DNA of 64,000 nucleotides from Deinococcus aquatilis DSM 23025 (GCF_000378445.1 NZ_KB899704.1:1-64000); one strand, 5' to 3'; positions 1 through 9,779 are shown, numbered from the stretch's first letter. The notes: generated from the sequence alone by a model not told the origin. Translations and numbers: made by a program.

Positions 1-108
1 ATCGGCCTCGGCGTGGGTCTGGTGGCCGGATACGTGGTGATCTGGGTGGTGCAACAGGCCATTCGCCTCTGGAGCAGTTACGGTACGCGCCGCGCGGTGC
101 AGGCATGA
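1..108 (+). CDS. C-terminus of a membrane protein (DUF5693-like), partial
   Basis: The reading frame is open from the first base and ends with TGA at 106-108. It encodes a hydrophobic tail (a Gly/Val/Leu-rich membrane segment) followed by a short charged end. Its stop overlaps the csaB start as ATGA, so the two were translationally coupled. DUF5693 proteins commonly precede csaB in deinococci; the family name rests on that context and on the tail, because only 35 residues are visible. Confidence 0.5.
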   Translation: MGLGVGLVAGYVVIWVVQQAIRLWSSYGTRRAVQA

Positions 109-162
109 AGGTGACCGTCAGCGGCTATTACGGCTTTGGCAACACGGGCGACGAGGCCATGC
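105..162 (+). pseudogene. csaB: csaB 5' fragment (polysaccharide pyruvyl transferase), truncated
   Basis: The first 19 or so codons carry the CsaB N-terminal signature SGYYGFGNTGDEA, the start of the GT-B-like pyruvyl transferase fold. CsaB adds ketal pyruvate to secondary cell wall polymers, which anchors SLH-domain S-layer proteins. Homology stops abruptly near base 160; the sequence after it is unrelated IS-derived DNA. A normal CsaB has roughly 330-370 residues, so this is a non-functional stub. The insertion also separates the envelope operon from the metal-resistance DNA that follows. Confidence 0.75.
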
Positions 163-295
163 CATTAACCCAAGCGCCGGGGCCAAACCCGGCCTGTACA
201 GGACGAAGCGTTCTAGCGTGTCCCGTGCAAGAAGACCGGGGGGACTGTGTTGCCTTAACTTGCGCCGAGGCGGCTGGAGGGCAAGGGTGGCCTGG

Positions 296-991
296 TCAGC
301 AGGCCACTCCTGCGGCAACCGTTGACTCCCTCCGAAAGACGGCTCGTTGGTTGCCTCGTTTGATCAAGGCAGAGACGCTGGTGCGGGTGGGCAGGTTCAG
401 AAGTTTCAGAAATTCTTGAGTGCGTCTTCGCCGTCGGAAGCCTTGGTGCACTCGCTCTTCACGCCCTGTGGGACGGTGGGACTGCAAAGTGACGTTGTGA
501 TAGCGGGCTGCAGAGATCACCGCTCAGTCATCGACCTCTGCCAGGCTCGCGCTTTGCCGGATCGCCGCTCCAGAGCTGGCGAGCTTGTCTGTTCACCTCC
601 TTGCAGGGACGTCCTCCTCACCCAGAGGCCCGGTGAGAAACATCTTGGCTGCATCCGTAGCGCGGTGACGCGGAAGCAAACTCCCCTGCACAAGCCCGTG
701 CTCGTCTACCGCCCACCAGAACCAATGGCGGAGGCCATCGACGGCCGTGCAGACCGTATCAAGAAGCCAGTGGGAACCCCGTGGGGGGTCGTGTTGACGC
801 CGCTCCTCGGGAATGAGGGGCCGCATGTCATGCACCATTCGCGGAGGGTTTCATGGCTGTCTTCAGTCCCGCGCTGGTGCAGCAGTTCTTGAACATCACA
901 GGAGCTGAGTGGGGAACGGTGAGACAGCTTGACGGGCACGTTGGATGATGCTCATCGGGAACCGGTGTCTGTAGGGCGTTCCATCGGTCAC
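296..991 (-). pseudogene. IS6-like family transposase, frameshifted
   Basis: Reading on the minus strand from a GTG at 991, pieces of one transposase appear in changing frames. First comes a TDGTPYRHRFP-type N-terminus, then DVQELLHQRG and SHETLREWC (about 910-820). Next are WAVDEHGLV and RHRATDAAKMFL (about 720-620), then QSHRPTGREE and RRRRTQEFL (about 480-380). These match the DDE transposases annotated as IS6 family in deinococci. At least two frameshifts and a stop make it inactive. A second decayed copy lies at 43718-44002. The remaining IS DNA probably runs from about 161, where csaB is cut, to about 1018. Confidence 0.8.
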
Positions 992-1018
992 GGACGGGGG
1001 CAGCCTCCCCTCACCCCA

Positions 1019-2440
1019 TTAAGGCAACACAACCGTTTGCGGAACTGGCTCTGCCAGTTCCGGATCTATTCGCACTTGGTTTAGTCCGGGTACCTGCACG
1101 CGAAGCTGACGCTCAAGCATACTCATCTCCGCATGCACCGCCGCCAGAGACAGTTCGGGCGCGAACAGCACGCGGACGTTGACCACTGCACCTTCCTCGG
1201 TCAGGGCTGCCTCTACCCTGAGGATCCGATCCACTGCGATCTGTTCTTGCAAGGCCAGGCGCACTGCCCGGGCGGTCTCCTGATGCCGCACCGCTGGTCG
1301 GGGATGCTCATGGCGTGGCTCCAGATGCACCGCCACCCGCCGAACCTCGGGCAGCATCTGCACCATGTCGGCTTCCAGCGTTTCAGATTGCCGGTGGGCT
1401 TCCGCGAGTGTGATAACCGATGACAGTTCGAGATCCACATCTACCTGGAGGCCGTCCGCCATCAGCAGAACATTGACATGATGAACGTCCAACCCCAGTC
1501 GGGCTGCAACTGCGCGAACGGTGCGGGTTTGCGTCTCGTACTCGGAACGGCCAGGCCGCACTTCCACGACCACATCCGCCTCCGGGTGTGCCGCTTTGAC
1601 TGCTTCCTCCACCTGGCGCGACAGGGTATGGGCCCCAGCCAAGGAGGCCGCATGGTCGGTAGTGACAGTCACGTCGACATAGGGCATCTCGCCCACCAAG
1701 CGGCTGCGAACTCGAGTTGTTCCAGGCAGCACCCCGGGAACAGCCTCAATCAGCGCGAGCAGTTGGGCACCCAGCTCCTTGGGCACGGCGTCCATCAAAT
1801 TGTTCACTGCTCGCCAGGCTAGCGTCAGGGCGACTCGGAAAGCCAGGAGCGCGACAACAACCGCGGCCACCGCGTCTACCCGGGACGTGACTGCGGGGGG
1901 GATGAACGGCAGGGAGGGCGCCAGGACGATGATGCTCAGCGCAATCAGCACCAATGTCGAGGACAGCAGGTCATTGGAGAAATTGGCAGCGTCAGCTTCG
2001 AGGGCTGCGCTCTTATGCGCCCTCGCTGCGGCCCGCAATGCGCGCACGCGGACAAGATCTACCACAATGCTGCCCGCCATCACCACGAAGGACCAGACCC
2101 CAACCTCCGGAAGTTCTGGCCGAATGAACAGTCGGCGATACGCCTCGGTCATCACCAGCGTGGCTGTGATGGAGAGGAGGGCCGTCTCCGCGAGTGCGCC
2201 GAGTTGTTCTGCACGCGCATGTCCGTAAGGATGGTTGGCATCGGCCGGTTGATCTGAGATGCGCACCACGAAAAAAGTGATAACAGCAGCAATGAAATCA
2301 AGCAGGGAGTGCAACGCCTCGGAGAGGATGGACAGAGAACCTGTGGTGAGACCCACGACCAGTTTGGCCAGCGTGAGCCCTGCTCCAGAGGCAATGCTGA
2401 GCACTGCCGCCTGCGTCTTGCTGGGGGGTGGCCGCGTCAT
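1019..2440 (-). CDS. Cation diffusion facilitator (CDF) family transporter
   Basis: This 473-residue protein exports divalent metal ions such as Zn, Cd, Fe or Mn by proton antiport across the inner membrane. It has about six membrane segments in the first 220 residues. The HPYGHARAEQL motif after TM2 and the LLDF of TM2 are typical of CDF proteins. A long cytoplasmic part follows with what look like two successive CDF C-terminal dimerisation domains. At 473 residues it is much longer than the usual 300, which fits that duplication. The ATG at 2440 is preferred over an upstream in-frame TTG at 2452; neither has a clear ribosome site. It seems monocistronic. The metal cannot be deduced. Confidence 0.9.
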   Translation of the reverse strand: MTRPPPSKTQAAVLSIASGAGLTLAKLVVGLTTGSLSILSEALHSLLDFIAAVITFFVVRISDQPADANHPYGHARAEQLGALAETALLSITATLVMTEAYRRLFIRPELPEVGVWSFVVMAGSIVVDLVRVRALRAAARAHKSAALEADAANFSNDLLSSTLVLIALSIIVLAPSLPFIPPAVTSRVDAVAAVVVALLAFRVALTLAWRAVNNLMDAVPKELGAQLLALIEAVPGVLPGTTRVRSRLVGEMPYVDVTVTTDHAASLAGAHTLSRQVEEAVKAAHPEADVVVEVRPGRSEYETQTRTVRAVAARLGLDVHHVNVLLMADGLQVDVDLELSSVITLAEAHRQSETLEADMVQMLPEVRRVAVHLEPRHEHPRPAVRHQETARAVRLALQEQIAVDRILRVEAALTEEGAVVNVRVLFAPELSLAAVHAEMSMLERQLRVQVPGLNQVRIDPELAEPVPQTVVLP

Positions 2441-2862
2441 GAGGCGTTCCAAACGGTCAACCGGGGGAGCAGGAGAAACATGATGCGCTCAGCCTAGCAG
2501 TGGGTCTGCGCGCTGGCGCGCGCCGTTGTCTTTCAGAGGGTGACACACCAGCGGTGTCATTGTTCATCAGGATTTTCCCACTCCTCGAGTGAACTCAAAG
2601 TGCTGGCTCTGCGTCACTGTGGATGATCGCCTCCAAAACTGAGGAGCAACACACCATACACAGGAGACACCGGGTTCATCACTCCCCAATAGGCTTGCGA
2701 GATTCCACGTCTACCACGCCTCTGGCGGGCACAACTGCCGTGATTACTGTCAGCGTCGACTGGCCTCTGCTTGTTCAACACCATGGGCCTCGGGAGGTGT
2801 GACCGGCGATCATCCACCATGCTGGAGAACCGGCACTTTGGGTTCAGTTTACAATCTGGCTC
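2441..2862. other. Gene-free stretch with one inverted repeat
   Basis: No convincing gene was found between the CDF gene and DUF808. An inverted repeat TGACAC-N7-GTGTCA at 2541-2559 lies about 100 nt upstream of the CDF start and could be a regulatory site, but no regulator gene is next to it. The rest has no recognisable content. Confidence 0.4.
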
Positions 2863-3801
2863 TCAGTGATTGCTCTTGCGGGGCAGGAGATGCATGGCGG
2901 CGACGAGAATGCCCCCGATCACCACACCGACAAACGCCGAGCCGAGCGTTTGTACCAGCCAGTCAACGACAGCCTCTAAGGCAGGCAACGCACGACCTGC
3001 TGCCACGGCCAAGTCATGCAGAAGAGCCGCAGGCTCACCCCAGCCAAACGTTTTCAGCCCAACGACAATGATGTGGCCGCCGACCCACAGCATGGCTGCC
3101 GTGCCGATCACTGACAATGCCGACATGACGACGGGCATGCCTTGCACCAAGTTGCGTCCGATGCGGCGCGCTGCACTAGACCTGCTCCCTGTGAGTTTCA
3201 GGCCTAAGTCGTCGGTTTTGACGATGAGGCCGACCAAGCCGTACACCAGCGCAGTGATCATCAGGGCCACCACGACCAAAATAAGGGCGCGGGAAATGAG
3301 AGGTTGATCCGCCACCTCGGCCAACGAGATGGCCATAATTTCTGCGGACAAAATAAAGTCGGTGCGAATGGCTCCGGCCACCATCGTCTGCTCATGCGCC
3401 GCACTGCCGAGGTTGGAGGCTGATTCTGCCGGAGCATCCTGTTGGCCTGCCACCGCTTCGTACAGTTTTTCAGCCCCCTCATAGCACAGGTAAGCCCCGC
3501 CCAGCATCAACAACGGTGTCATCGCCCAAGGGAAAAATTGACTCAACAGCAAAGCTGCAGGCAAGATAAAAACAATCTTGTTGCGCAACGAGCCCTTAGC
3601 GATCCGCCAAATAATCGGCAACTCCCGGTCCGGACTAAAACCCGTGACGTAGCGTGGGGTGACTGCCGTATCGTCGACCACAATACCGAGAGCCTTGGTG
3701 CCCGCCTTACCCGCTGCCGCCGCAATGTCATCCAAAGATGCAGCGGCAAGTTTGGCAATGGCTGCGACGTCATCCAGGAGAGCAATCAAACCCCCGCTCA
3801 T
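2863..3801 (-). CDS. DUF808 family inner-membrane protein (YedI-like)
   Basis: This 312-residue protein starts at the ATG at 3801 (SGGLIALLDDVAAIAK), which matches the usual N-terminus of DUF808/YedI proteins; the frame is open 50 codons further upstream, but that part looks non-coding. It shows the family features: an N-terminal helix, the stretch LGIVVDDTAVTPRYV, and several hydrophobic segments after residue 95. Function is unknown in the family. It has no close partner gene, and its only neighbour upstream on this strand is ISL3 debris. Confidence 0.87.
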   Translation of the reverse strand: MSGGLIALLDDVAAIAKLAAASLDDIAAAAGKAGTKALGIVVDDTAVTPRYVTGFSPDRELPIIWRIAKGSLRNKIVFILPAALLLSQFFPWAMTPLLMLGGAYLCYEGAEKLYEAVAGQQDAPAESASNLGSAAHEQTMVAGAIRTDFILSAEIMAISLAEVADQPLISRALILVVVALMITALVYGLVGLIVKTDDLGLKLTGSRSSAARRIGRNLVQGMPVVMSALSVIGTAAMLWVGGHIIVVGLKTFGWGEPAALLHDLAVAAGRALPALEAVVDWLVQTLGSAFVGVVIGGILVAAMHLLPRKSNH

Positions 3802-4021
3802 TGCACTGCACCCGAAGTTTGAGGTGAGGCAACAGACGGCCTGGTGTTGCCAGCAGCGGTGCAGCCAGGTCGAGCAGCTGACAGACGGAAGGAAAGCCGT
3901 GGCAAGGTCATCAGACCCACAGCCTAGCAATCTGTAGCCCATGAGGGACATCGCCCTTGCTCACAGAAGGGACTGTTCTGATGCCACATCCTCGAGTGGC
4001 CGGGGGTGATGGGGAGTCCGT

Positions 4022-4878
4022 TCAATTGTCTTGCTCCCCCAGAACCACGTTGTTCTTCGTCACTTGGATCGGTGGACATGGGCGATGAGCACAGGCCCTG
4101 AGCTGTTCACCAAGTGACGTCTTGGGAGTCAGTGCTCTACACGCGGTTCTCGGCCATCCAGACGATGGCTGTGCTTGCGTGCTGGACATTTTTTTGCTCA
4201 AGAGCCGACGGACTCCCCAGAGAAAGCGCTCCAAGACCTCGCGAAGGTGGTTCAACAGGTGCCACCGATCCAGCACTTGAATGGCCTGTAGGAGGGCCGA
4301 TGTGATGGCACAGGCAACTTCAGTGGAGGGATGCCGCGTCACCAGCGTGATCTCGCCTGGCTCCTTGAGCCACGCCTCGACGACCGCGGCCGTTCGATCT
4401 GGAAAACTTCAACTGGGCAGTGTGATTCCAAGTTGACGATCACCGGGCCATACCGATGCCCCTTGCGAAACGCGACATCATTGATTCCAACGAAGCGCAA
4501 GAGGCCAATGACTGGAAGTTCAATCCTGTGAAGGCCGCGCAACAACGTGGCCGCGCTGGTGCGGAGCCCCAACAGGAGGCTGAGTCGGACGCCATTTCGG
4601 TCACCCAGGGTTGAAGCTCCCTGTCCTCAAGCCAAAGATGTTCGGCACGTGGCACGAACGTACGGACCGGCCAACGTCGGGACAGGTTCGCCACCGCTGT
4701 ACTGGGAACAGGGCGGAAGTGAACATCGAAAGCGACAAAGGGTCAAGTGAAGCACGCCCGGCAAACCCCGCAGAGGCGTATCGTGCAGCAGCCAGTCATC
4801 ATGACTGTAAATGCGTCCGTTAGACTGCCTGGAACAGGTTTCGGGCACCCAGGAGCTCGGCAGGATCAAGGGGAACAC
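4022..4878 (-). pseudogene. ISL3 family transposase, multiply frameshifted
   Basis: Pieces of an ISL3 transposase occur in order on the minus strand in different frames. An N-terminal zinc-finger region lies near 4870-4700 (LRGLPGVLHLTLCRFRC). Then comes a middle part near 4560-4400 (LRFVGINDVAFRKGHRYG, where intact relatives have IDDWAFRKGHRYGT). Last is the region near 4290-4200 (LDRWHLLNHLREVLERFL). Several frame changes and stops show long decay. IS ends and target duplication were not identified. Confidence 0.75.
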
Positions 4879-5273
4879 GCTAGCCCGCTCTCAACTCTAC
4901 CCCTGCACCAACTTTAACTCAGAACCGAGAAATTGGGGTCACATCACTCCGGATCCCCGACTGTTGCTACTGAACAATTGCTGCCCCTGCCAAATGGCCA
5001 AGCGATGACCACGCTTTACGCTGACCGGAAGTTCATTGGTTGGGCTTGGATTCAAAGGTTGACGGAGTCGGTGTGCCGCTCCCGGTTGGACTCCACATGG
5101 AGGCCCGTTTGGATAAGCTGCTCGCGGGAAAGAGGTGTCTAGCCACTGCCACGGTTTTGCTCCGCCTTTTGAGATTATTATTTTGTCTGGGAGTGAGTCC
5201 CCCACAGGTCTCCACCCGCGACGACAGGCGCACGTAATCTACTCTCCCCGCACCAGCTCACCAAGGAGCGCCT
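4879..5273. other. Gene-free stretch
   Basis: Only short overlapping frames with no recognisable protein lie here, between the ISL3 debris and a small acidic ORF. A ribosome-binding site AAGGAG at 5263-5268 belongs to the next gene. Confidence 0.4.
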
Positions 5274-5444
5274 ATGAACGACGAACAGCGACCGTTACCT
5301 CAGGAGCCTCAAGAAGAGCGCATTTCGGATGCCGATTCTGATCTCATTCAAAACCCAGCTGAGAACGAGACACCCACTGACCTCTTGGCACGGTTGCATC
5401 AAGCAGGCGATTCGCGGTCTGAACCTGACAATGAGGACGGCTAG
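5274..5444 (+). CDS. Small acidic hypothetical protein (56 aa)
   Basis: The ORF follows an AAGGAG ribosome-binding site with 5 nt spacing. The protein is highly polar and acidic, with many Glu, Asp, Gln and Pro, no hydrophobic core, and the ending DNEDG. It is probably unstructured. No family is recognised. It is convergent with the next small gene, separated by only 4 nt. It is called for its good start signal, not for homology. Confidence 0.45.
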   Translation: MNDEQRPLPQEPQEERISDADSDLIQNPAENETPTDLLARLHQAGDSRSEPDNEDG

Positions 5445-5448
5445 ACCC

Positions 5449-5703
5449 TCACGGAGCGCCCGCTGCATCCTCAGTTGCGTCCTCCAACGGCGCGTTGACC
5501 GCATCTTGAGCCGTTTCGGCAGCCACCCGTGCGGCTGAGGTGTTCCCATCTTCAGGTGTGCCAGCGGCAAACTGGGCGTGGTAGGCGGCGATGGCCCGCT
5601 TGATGACACTGGCCTCATCCCCTCCAATGCTGCCGCAGAGCTCATCAAGAAAATGGCGGGTCAGAGAATCTAGGCTGAGCGAAAGGGAATGGGCGTCGGT
5701 CAT
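5449..5703 (-). CDS. Small hypothetical protein, possible ribbon-helix-helix fold
   Basis: This 84-residue protein starts at the ATG at 5703 (MTDAHSLSLSLDSL). The first 45 residues resemble a ribbon-helix-helix unit: a short beta strand, a helix (TRHFLDELC), a Gly turn, and a second helix (EASVIKRAIAAYHAQF) like the CopG/Arc family. The C-terminal half is Ala-rich and acidic and looks disordered. No toxin partner is visible beside it. The RHH assignment is from pattern only. Confidence 0.45.
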   Translation of the reverse strand: MTDAHSLSLSLDSLTRHFLDELCGSIGGDEASVIKRAIAAYHAQFAAGTPEDGNTSAARVAAETAQDAVNAPLEDATEDAAGAP

Positions 5704-6113
5704 TGGAAGAGCATGACACAAGAACTCACCCAGCAAACCTGCGCCGCTTCACCTCCAGGATCTGGTAACGCCGCTTTCAACCCAGTTGTAAGCGGATGGA
5801 TGGCGTTATAGCCTCCTCCCTCTTGCACTGCCACGCTGACTCTCATCCTTCCAAGACACGCTGATCACACGGGAGCAGAGGCTCAACGGAAAACAGAAGG
5901 GAAATCTGCTCGAGAGATCAAGGTGTATATCCGCTCAGGACAGGATGCCCAGCGCCGCTTTTGGATCACATCCTTTGAACCCATATCAAGCTGTACCTGG
6001 ATGATCCAAGGCGACAGAGGTTAGACTTTAGGCTTGCGAACTTACGCTGTCGTGAAAGCGCTTGACGCTCAGGTAGGGCTTCTTGGCCAGTGATCACGTG
6101 GATAGGAAGCAGG
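5704..6113. other. Gene-free stretch
   Basis: No gene is supported here. The stretch is somewhat lower in GC than its surroundings and has no recognisable IS fragment or repeat. It ends at the terminator hairpin of the PpiC gene. Confidence 0.4.
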
Positions 6114-6147
6114 AAGAGGGCGACCCCTCATGAGGGGCCGCCCTCTT
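6114..6147 (-). terminator. Hairpin terminator downstream of the PpiC gene
   Basis: AAGAGGGCG-A-CCCCTCATGAGGGG-C-CGCCCTCTT forms a long stem with a single mismatch (a G-U pair in the minus-strand transcript). It starts 12 nt after the PpiC stop. There is no good U-tract, so it may act as a weak terminator or an mRNA 3' end stabiliser. Confidence 0.6.
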
Positions 6148-6158
6148 GGGACAGGAAG

Positions 6159-8069
6159 CTATTGGTCTGCGGGTTGCACAGGCGTTTCGGTGGCGGAAGC
6201 GGCTGGTGTTTCCTTTGCCGGAGTGCCCGCTGCGGGTGTCGTCGTTCCGCTGCCTGCTGCGGGCGTCGTGGCCGGAGTCGCGGGCTTAGGCGTCACCACC
6301 GTGACACGCTTTTCCTGCGCGGCCAAGATGGTTTTCAGGTTGTCGGTGGGCTTCAGGGCAGCCACCTGCTTGGCGACAAAAGCCGATCCGACTTCGTTCT
6401 TTTTGTTGCCCAGCACTTGCTGCTCGATCTGGCTGCGAACGGCGCTCAGGGGCTGGGTGGTCGCACGCTTCAGGTCGGGGACATAGGCCACCGAGTAGCG
6501 CGACCCGACCTGGACCACGTCGGTCAGGCTGCCTTCTCCGGCAGTCTTGAGGGTCTTGGCCGTGAACACGGCGGCGTTCAGTTCTGTACTCAGTTTGCCG
6601 TCGCCGCCTGCTATGGCTCCGCGCTCGCTGACAGTGGCGCCCGCTTTGGTGGCGGCCTGCGTAAAATTGCCACCAGTCCAGCTGTCGCGGAAGGCTACAG
6701 CCTGCGCCTTATCCTTAAAGCTGGCTTCGTTGACGGTGCCGCTGGCGGCTGTTTCAAACTGCTTGATGTTTTCCTGGTAGTACTTCTGCACCTCGGCGTC
6801 CGTGACCTGAACATCACGCGCACCGTAGGCAGCCAGGGCGGCGGCCAATTCCTGGCGCGTTCCGGCCAGGGGCAACTTCTGATCCTGCGCCACTTTGCGG
6901 GCGGCGTAGCCCTGAATCAGTTGCTGAACCACCTGTGGTTTCAGGATGCCGTTGACCAGCTGCGCGGCCTGATCGGCGGGCACCTGCTGCAACAGGCCCG
7001 TAAATTGCTGGTTGCCCACCACTTGCCCGATCACTTCCGAGTAGGGGATGTTCTGTCCAGCCACTTTGGCGACCGTGGGGTCTTCAGCTTTCCAGTTGAT
7101 GTCCACGTACTCCAGCTTCATGTCATTGGCGAGTTTGTCGCCCCACGCTTCTACGGCAGCGTTCTTTTTCTGCTCGTTTACAGCCGTCATGACGTCGGTT
7201 TTGGCGTCAGCAAAGGGCTTGGGCGCAGGCGCGAGGTACTTCTCGACCTTCACGATGTAAAACTTGTCGCCGCTTTTGATCACGTCGGTCACGCCGCCCT
7301 TGGTCAGGGCAAATGCGGCGGTGCCAACTTCGGTGGGCAGAGCCACCTGCGCGACGGGGCGGGGCGCGCCGTTTTCGATGGGGCCAAGGGCGCCCCCACG
7401 GTCTTTGCCTTCGGTGCTGTTGGCGGTGGCCAGTGCAGCAAAGTCACCGCCTGCTTTGACCTGTGCCAACAGGCTTTTTGCTTTGGCTTCGTCGGTCACG
7501 ACGATCTGGCGGCCCACGATACGGGCATCGCTCTGAAAGTTGGCCTTGTTCAGCGTGTAGTACAGCTGCGCTTCGGCGTCGGTGGCGGGTGCGGCGCTTT
7601 TTTGGATGGATTCCACCTTGCGCTGCACGGCCAACCCGTCACGTACCTGCTTGCGGAAGGCGGCGTCGGTCAGGCCCGCGCCTTGCAGGGCGTCCGTCCA
7701 CTTCTTGTTGTCGGTCAGCTGGTTCTGCTCGCGGACCTTGGTCACTTCGGCATTCACGTCATTTTTGCTGACGTTGATGTCTTTGGCGGCCTGAATGTAG
7801 AGCACCTGACGGGCTTTCTGGGCCACGATATAGGTCTTGAAATCGTCGCCCAGCAGGCCCGTATCGGTGCTGCTCAACACGGGATTACTGCGGCGCAGGG
7901 CTTCAAGTTCCTCGACGGTTACGGTCTCGCCGTTGACCTTCAGGGCAGGGGTTCCAGTCTGACGGTTAAAGAGGCTGCCGAGGTTCGGCGTGAACTGGTA
8001 GGCCATGCCCACCACCAACATCAATGCCAGAACGCCCAGCAGGACGTTCACGACCTTCTTGTTCTTCAC
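6159..8069 (-). CDS. PpiC-type peptidyl-prolyl isomerase / SurA-PpiD-like foldase
   Basis: This 636-residue envelope foldase has one N-terminal membrane anchor (residues about 7-25, VVNVLLGVLALMLVVGMAY) and an exported body. A SurA N-like helical region precedes a parvulin domain at about residues 165-270 (GRQIVVTDEAKA ... DRGGALGPI ... GDKFYIVKVE). A second, weaker parvulin-like segment follows near 420-540, and a Pro/Thr/Ala-rich low-complexity tail ends the protein. The GTG at 8069 is chosen because AAGGAG lies 5 nt before it; the frame is open 23 codons further upstream without a ribosome site. It is predicted to help proteins fold outside the inner membrane. It appears to be transcribed alone. 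Confidence 0.92.
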   Translation of the reverse strand: MKNKKVVNVLLGVLALMLVVGMAYQFTPNLGSLFNRQTGTPALKVNGETVTVEELEALRRSNPVLSSTDTGLLGDDFKTYIVAQKARQVLYIQAAKDINVSKNDVNAEVTKVREQNQLTDNKKWTDALQGAGLTDAAFRKQVRDGLAVQRKVESIQKSAAPATDAEAQLYYTLNKANFQSDARIVGRQIVVTDEAKAKSLLAQVKAGGDFAALATANSTEGKDRGGALGPIENGAPRPVAQVALPTEVGTAAFALTKGGVTDVIKSGDKFYIVKVEKYLAPAPKPFADAKTDVMTAVNEQKKNAAVEAWGDKLANDMKLEYVDINWKAEDPTVAKVAGQNIPYSEVIGQVVGNQQFTGLLQQVPADQAAQLVNGILKPQVVQQLIQGYAARKVAQDQKLPLAGTRQELAAALAAYGARDVQVTDAEVQKYYQENIKQFETAASGTVNEASFKDKAQAVAFRDSWTGGNFTQAATKAGATVSERGAIAGGDGKLSTELNAAVFTAKTLKTAGEGSLTDVVQVGSRYSVAYVPDLKRATTQPLSAVRSQIEQQVLGNKKNEVGSAFVAKQVAALKPTDNLKTILAAQEKRVTVVTPKPATPATTPAAGSGTTTPAAGTPAKETPAASATETPVQPADQ

Positions 8070-8311
8070 TTGATCTCCTTGGGATTGAGTTAAAGATGGT
8101 GACCTTTGTGCAGGTTCTGTGCGGCGTTTATGCTTCACCCAGTACAGCAGAGCCGTGGAGTCCGGTTGAATTGAAGCTTCCCGGATGAAACAGTGTTGAG
8201 TGAAAGCATACGTTCCAGGGGAACTCCAATCTGATCCCAGAGTCTCTCCTCTACCGGATCAAGGCATCTATCTCTGGTGAAGAACTTCGAGCTTGTCCTT
8301 CAGGCGTTGCC

Positions 8312-8734
8312 TCACGGTTTCCCGCTGATGGTGATCAATGTTGTTGCCCCTTCCTGGGTGGCTAGATACTGCAGCTCCGCTGCGCCCTGTCCTAGGAAAG
8401 CGGCGTAATTGCCCGGTGCGATAGGATCGTCGGTCAGTTGACGGTACCCCGCGTCACGGAACAGGGGCAGTAAGGCTTGAGGCTGCCACCCCGGCACCCG
8501 GTACATCTCCACCCGGCTGAAGCCCGACCGAATTTCATCCCGGTAGCTGGCGCTGTAGGTAGGGCATTCTGGCGCGAACCCTTCGGGCAGCGGGGTCATG
8601 CCGTTCCATAACGTTCCAGGACGCTCGATACAGAACAGCGGGCTTTGCCAGCGGCGCTCATTGATCATCCACCAGCCACCGAGAGCTGCCAGGGCGGTGG
8701 TGGCGGCAGCAATCACGATCAGGACCGCCTTCAT
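8312..8734 (-). CDS. Hypothetical membrane-anchored protein
   Basis: This 140-residue protein has an N-terminal membrane segment (residues 2-22) followed by a soluble, presumably extracytoplasmic domain with two cysteines. Its ATG overlaps the stop of the ArsR gene, so it is the last gene of the metal operon that begins with the P1B ATPase near 15057. No family is recognised. Position suggests a role in metal handling in the envelope. Confidence 0.7.
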   Translation of the reverse strand: MKAVLIVIAAATTALAALGGWWMINERRWQSPLFCIERPGTLWNGMTPLPEGFAPECPTYSASYRDEIRSGFSRVEMYRVPGWQPQALLPLFRDAGYRQLTDDPIAPGNYAAFLGQGAAELQYLATQEGATTLITISGKP

Positions 8735-9126
8735 TCCCGGGCGTGTTCCAGAGCATTTTGGATGAGTCCAGTGACATGATCATCCAGCAGGCGGTAGTAC
8801 ACGACCCGGCCTTCTTTCCGGAAGGTCACCAGCCGCTGAGTACGCAGCAGGCGTAACTGATGGCTGACTGCGCTTTCAGACAACTCAATCACAGCCGCCA
8901 GGTCGCCGACACACAGTTCCTGTACCTGCAGGGCGCTGAGCAATTGCAGGCGGGTGGGATCGGCCACCATTTTGAGCAGTGCGCTGGCGTCAGCGACGCA
9001 GCTGGGGTCGGGCAACTGTTGGCGCAGCCGCGCCACCGCACTGGGCGGCAGGCGACCGTCTTCAACAGATTGAGAATTGGTTCTCACCTGCACACCATAG
9101 CGCACGGGCCAGAGAGCCAAAGTCAC
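8731..9126 (-). CDS. ArsR/SmtB family metal-responsive repressor
   Basis: This 131-residue winged-helix repressor has the ArsR order: [11 protein letters not shown], then ELCVGDLA, the recognition helix ([12 protein letters not shown]) and the wing ([11 protein letters not shown]). In the alpha-3 position only one Cys is present (ELCVGD), unlike the CxC of CadC, so metal sensing must use other ligands, perhaps the N-terminal Cys or the alpha-5 His/Asp residues. The GTG at 9126 overlaps the SCO1 stop (GTGA). A second candidate start, GTG at 9087, has TATGGT 6 nt upstream and lies on an inverted repeat, so an internal promoter is possible. It probably represses the ATPase promoter at 15057. Confidence 0.88.
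   Translation of the reverse strand: MTLALWPVRYGVQVRTNSQSVEDGRLPPSAVARLRQQLPDPSCVADASALLKMVADPTRLQLLSALQVQELCVGDLAAVIELSESAVSHQLRLLRTQRLVTFRKEGRVVYYRLLDDHVTGLIQNALEHARE
9071..9086. promoter_or_regulatory. Inverted repeat at a possible internal arsR start
   Basis: TGAGAATTGGTTCTCA is a perfect palindrome with a 4-nt centre. It sits at the alternative arsR start GTG (9085-9087). It may be an autoregulatory operator for an internal promoter; it is within coding sequence if the upstream start is used. Confidence 0.4.
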
Positions 9127-9767
9127 TTCATCACCGCCCGGACATCGCGTGCCACGCGCTCGACGTCCGTGAGCTGGGTGTAATCCCAGACCACCCGGCG
9201 CTGACCGGCGGCATCAATGAGATAGACCCCCGTGGTGTGATTGATCTGGTAGTTGGTCGCGCTCTTGACGTCTGTTTTCTGGAAGCCCACGCCCCACGCC
9301 GCCGCCACGTTATAGAGGGCAGGTTCAGGCACGAAGACGCCCTGGGCCGACGGACTGAAAAACCGGACGTACTCCCGCAGACGTTTGACATCGTCCCGAG
9401 CTGGATCAAGAGTCACCAGGACGCTGCGGAATTGCTCCCGCTTGTCCTCTGGCAGCGTTTGACGCACCCGTTCCAAGGCCGCCAGCGTCGTCGGGCACAC
9501 GTTAGGGCACTGCAAGAAACCGAAGAAGACCGCCACAGTCTGGCCTCTCAGCGTGCTGAGATCAAAAGGGCGGCCGTCTTCCCCTATCCCCGTCAAGGCG
9601 GGTGCAGCGGTGTTCAGATCGTAAGCGGTGCCGTAAAAAGCAACCGGGCTCTTCCAGCGGGTATAGCCCCAGGCACCACCAATGAGGAGGGTCACTGCGA
9701 CGACGCTCCACAAGACGGAGCGCCACCAGGGCCGGGCAACAGGAGTGGGCAATGAAAACTCAGTCAT
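9123..9767 (-). CDS. SCO1/SenC family copper-binding protein
   Basis: This 214-residue protein has an N-terminal membrane anchor (residues 17-35) and a thioredoxin-like domain with the copper-binding CPNVC motif (C87, C91) and a downstream His ([10 protein letters not shown]). SCO proteins deliver copper to the CuA site of cytochrome oxidase or act as thiol reductases outside the membrane. It lies between a CDF transporter and ArsR in the metal operon, which suggests a role in copper or thiol homeostasis under metal stress, not only in oxidase assembly. Confidence 0.92.
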   Translation of the reverse strand: MTEFSLPTPVARPWWRSVLWSVVAVTLLIGGAWGYTRWKSPVAFYGTAYDLNTAAPALTGIGEDGRPFDLSTLRGQTVAVFFGFLQCPNVCPTTLAALERVRQTLPEDKREQFRSVLVTLDPARDDVKRLREYVRFFSPSAQGVFVPEPALYNVAAAWGVGFQKTDVKSATNYQINHTTGVYLIDAAGQRRVVWDYTQLTDVERVARDVRAVMK

Positions 9768-9779
9768 ACAACAATTCCT

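Noticed and set aside
6090..8093. 667-codon plus-strand ORF
   Set aside because: It is antisense to the well-supported PpiC foldase gene and has no recognisable domain.
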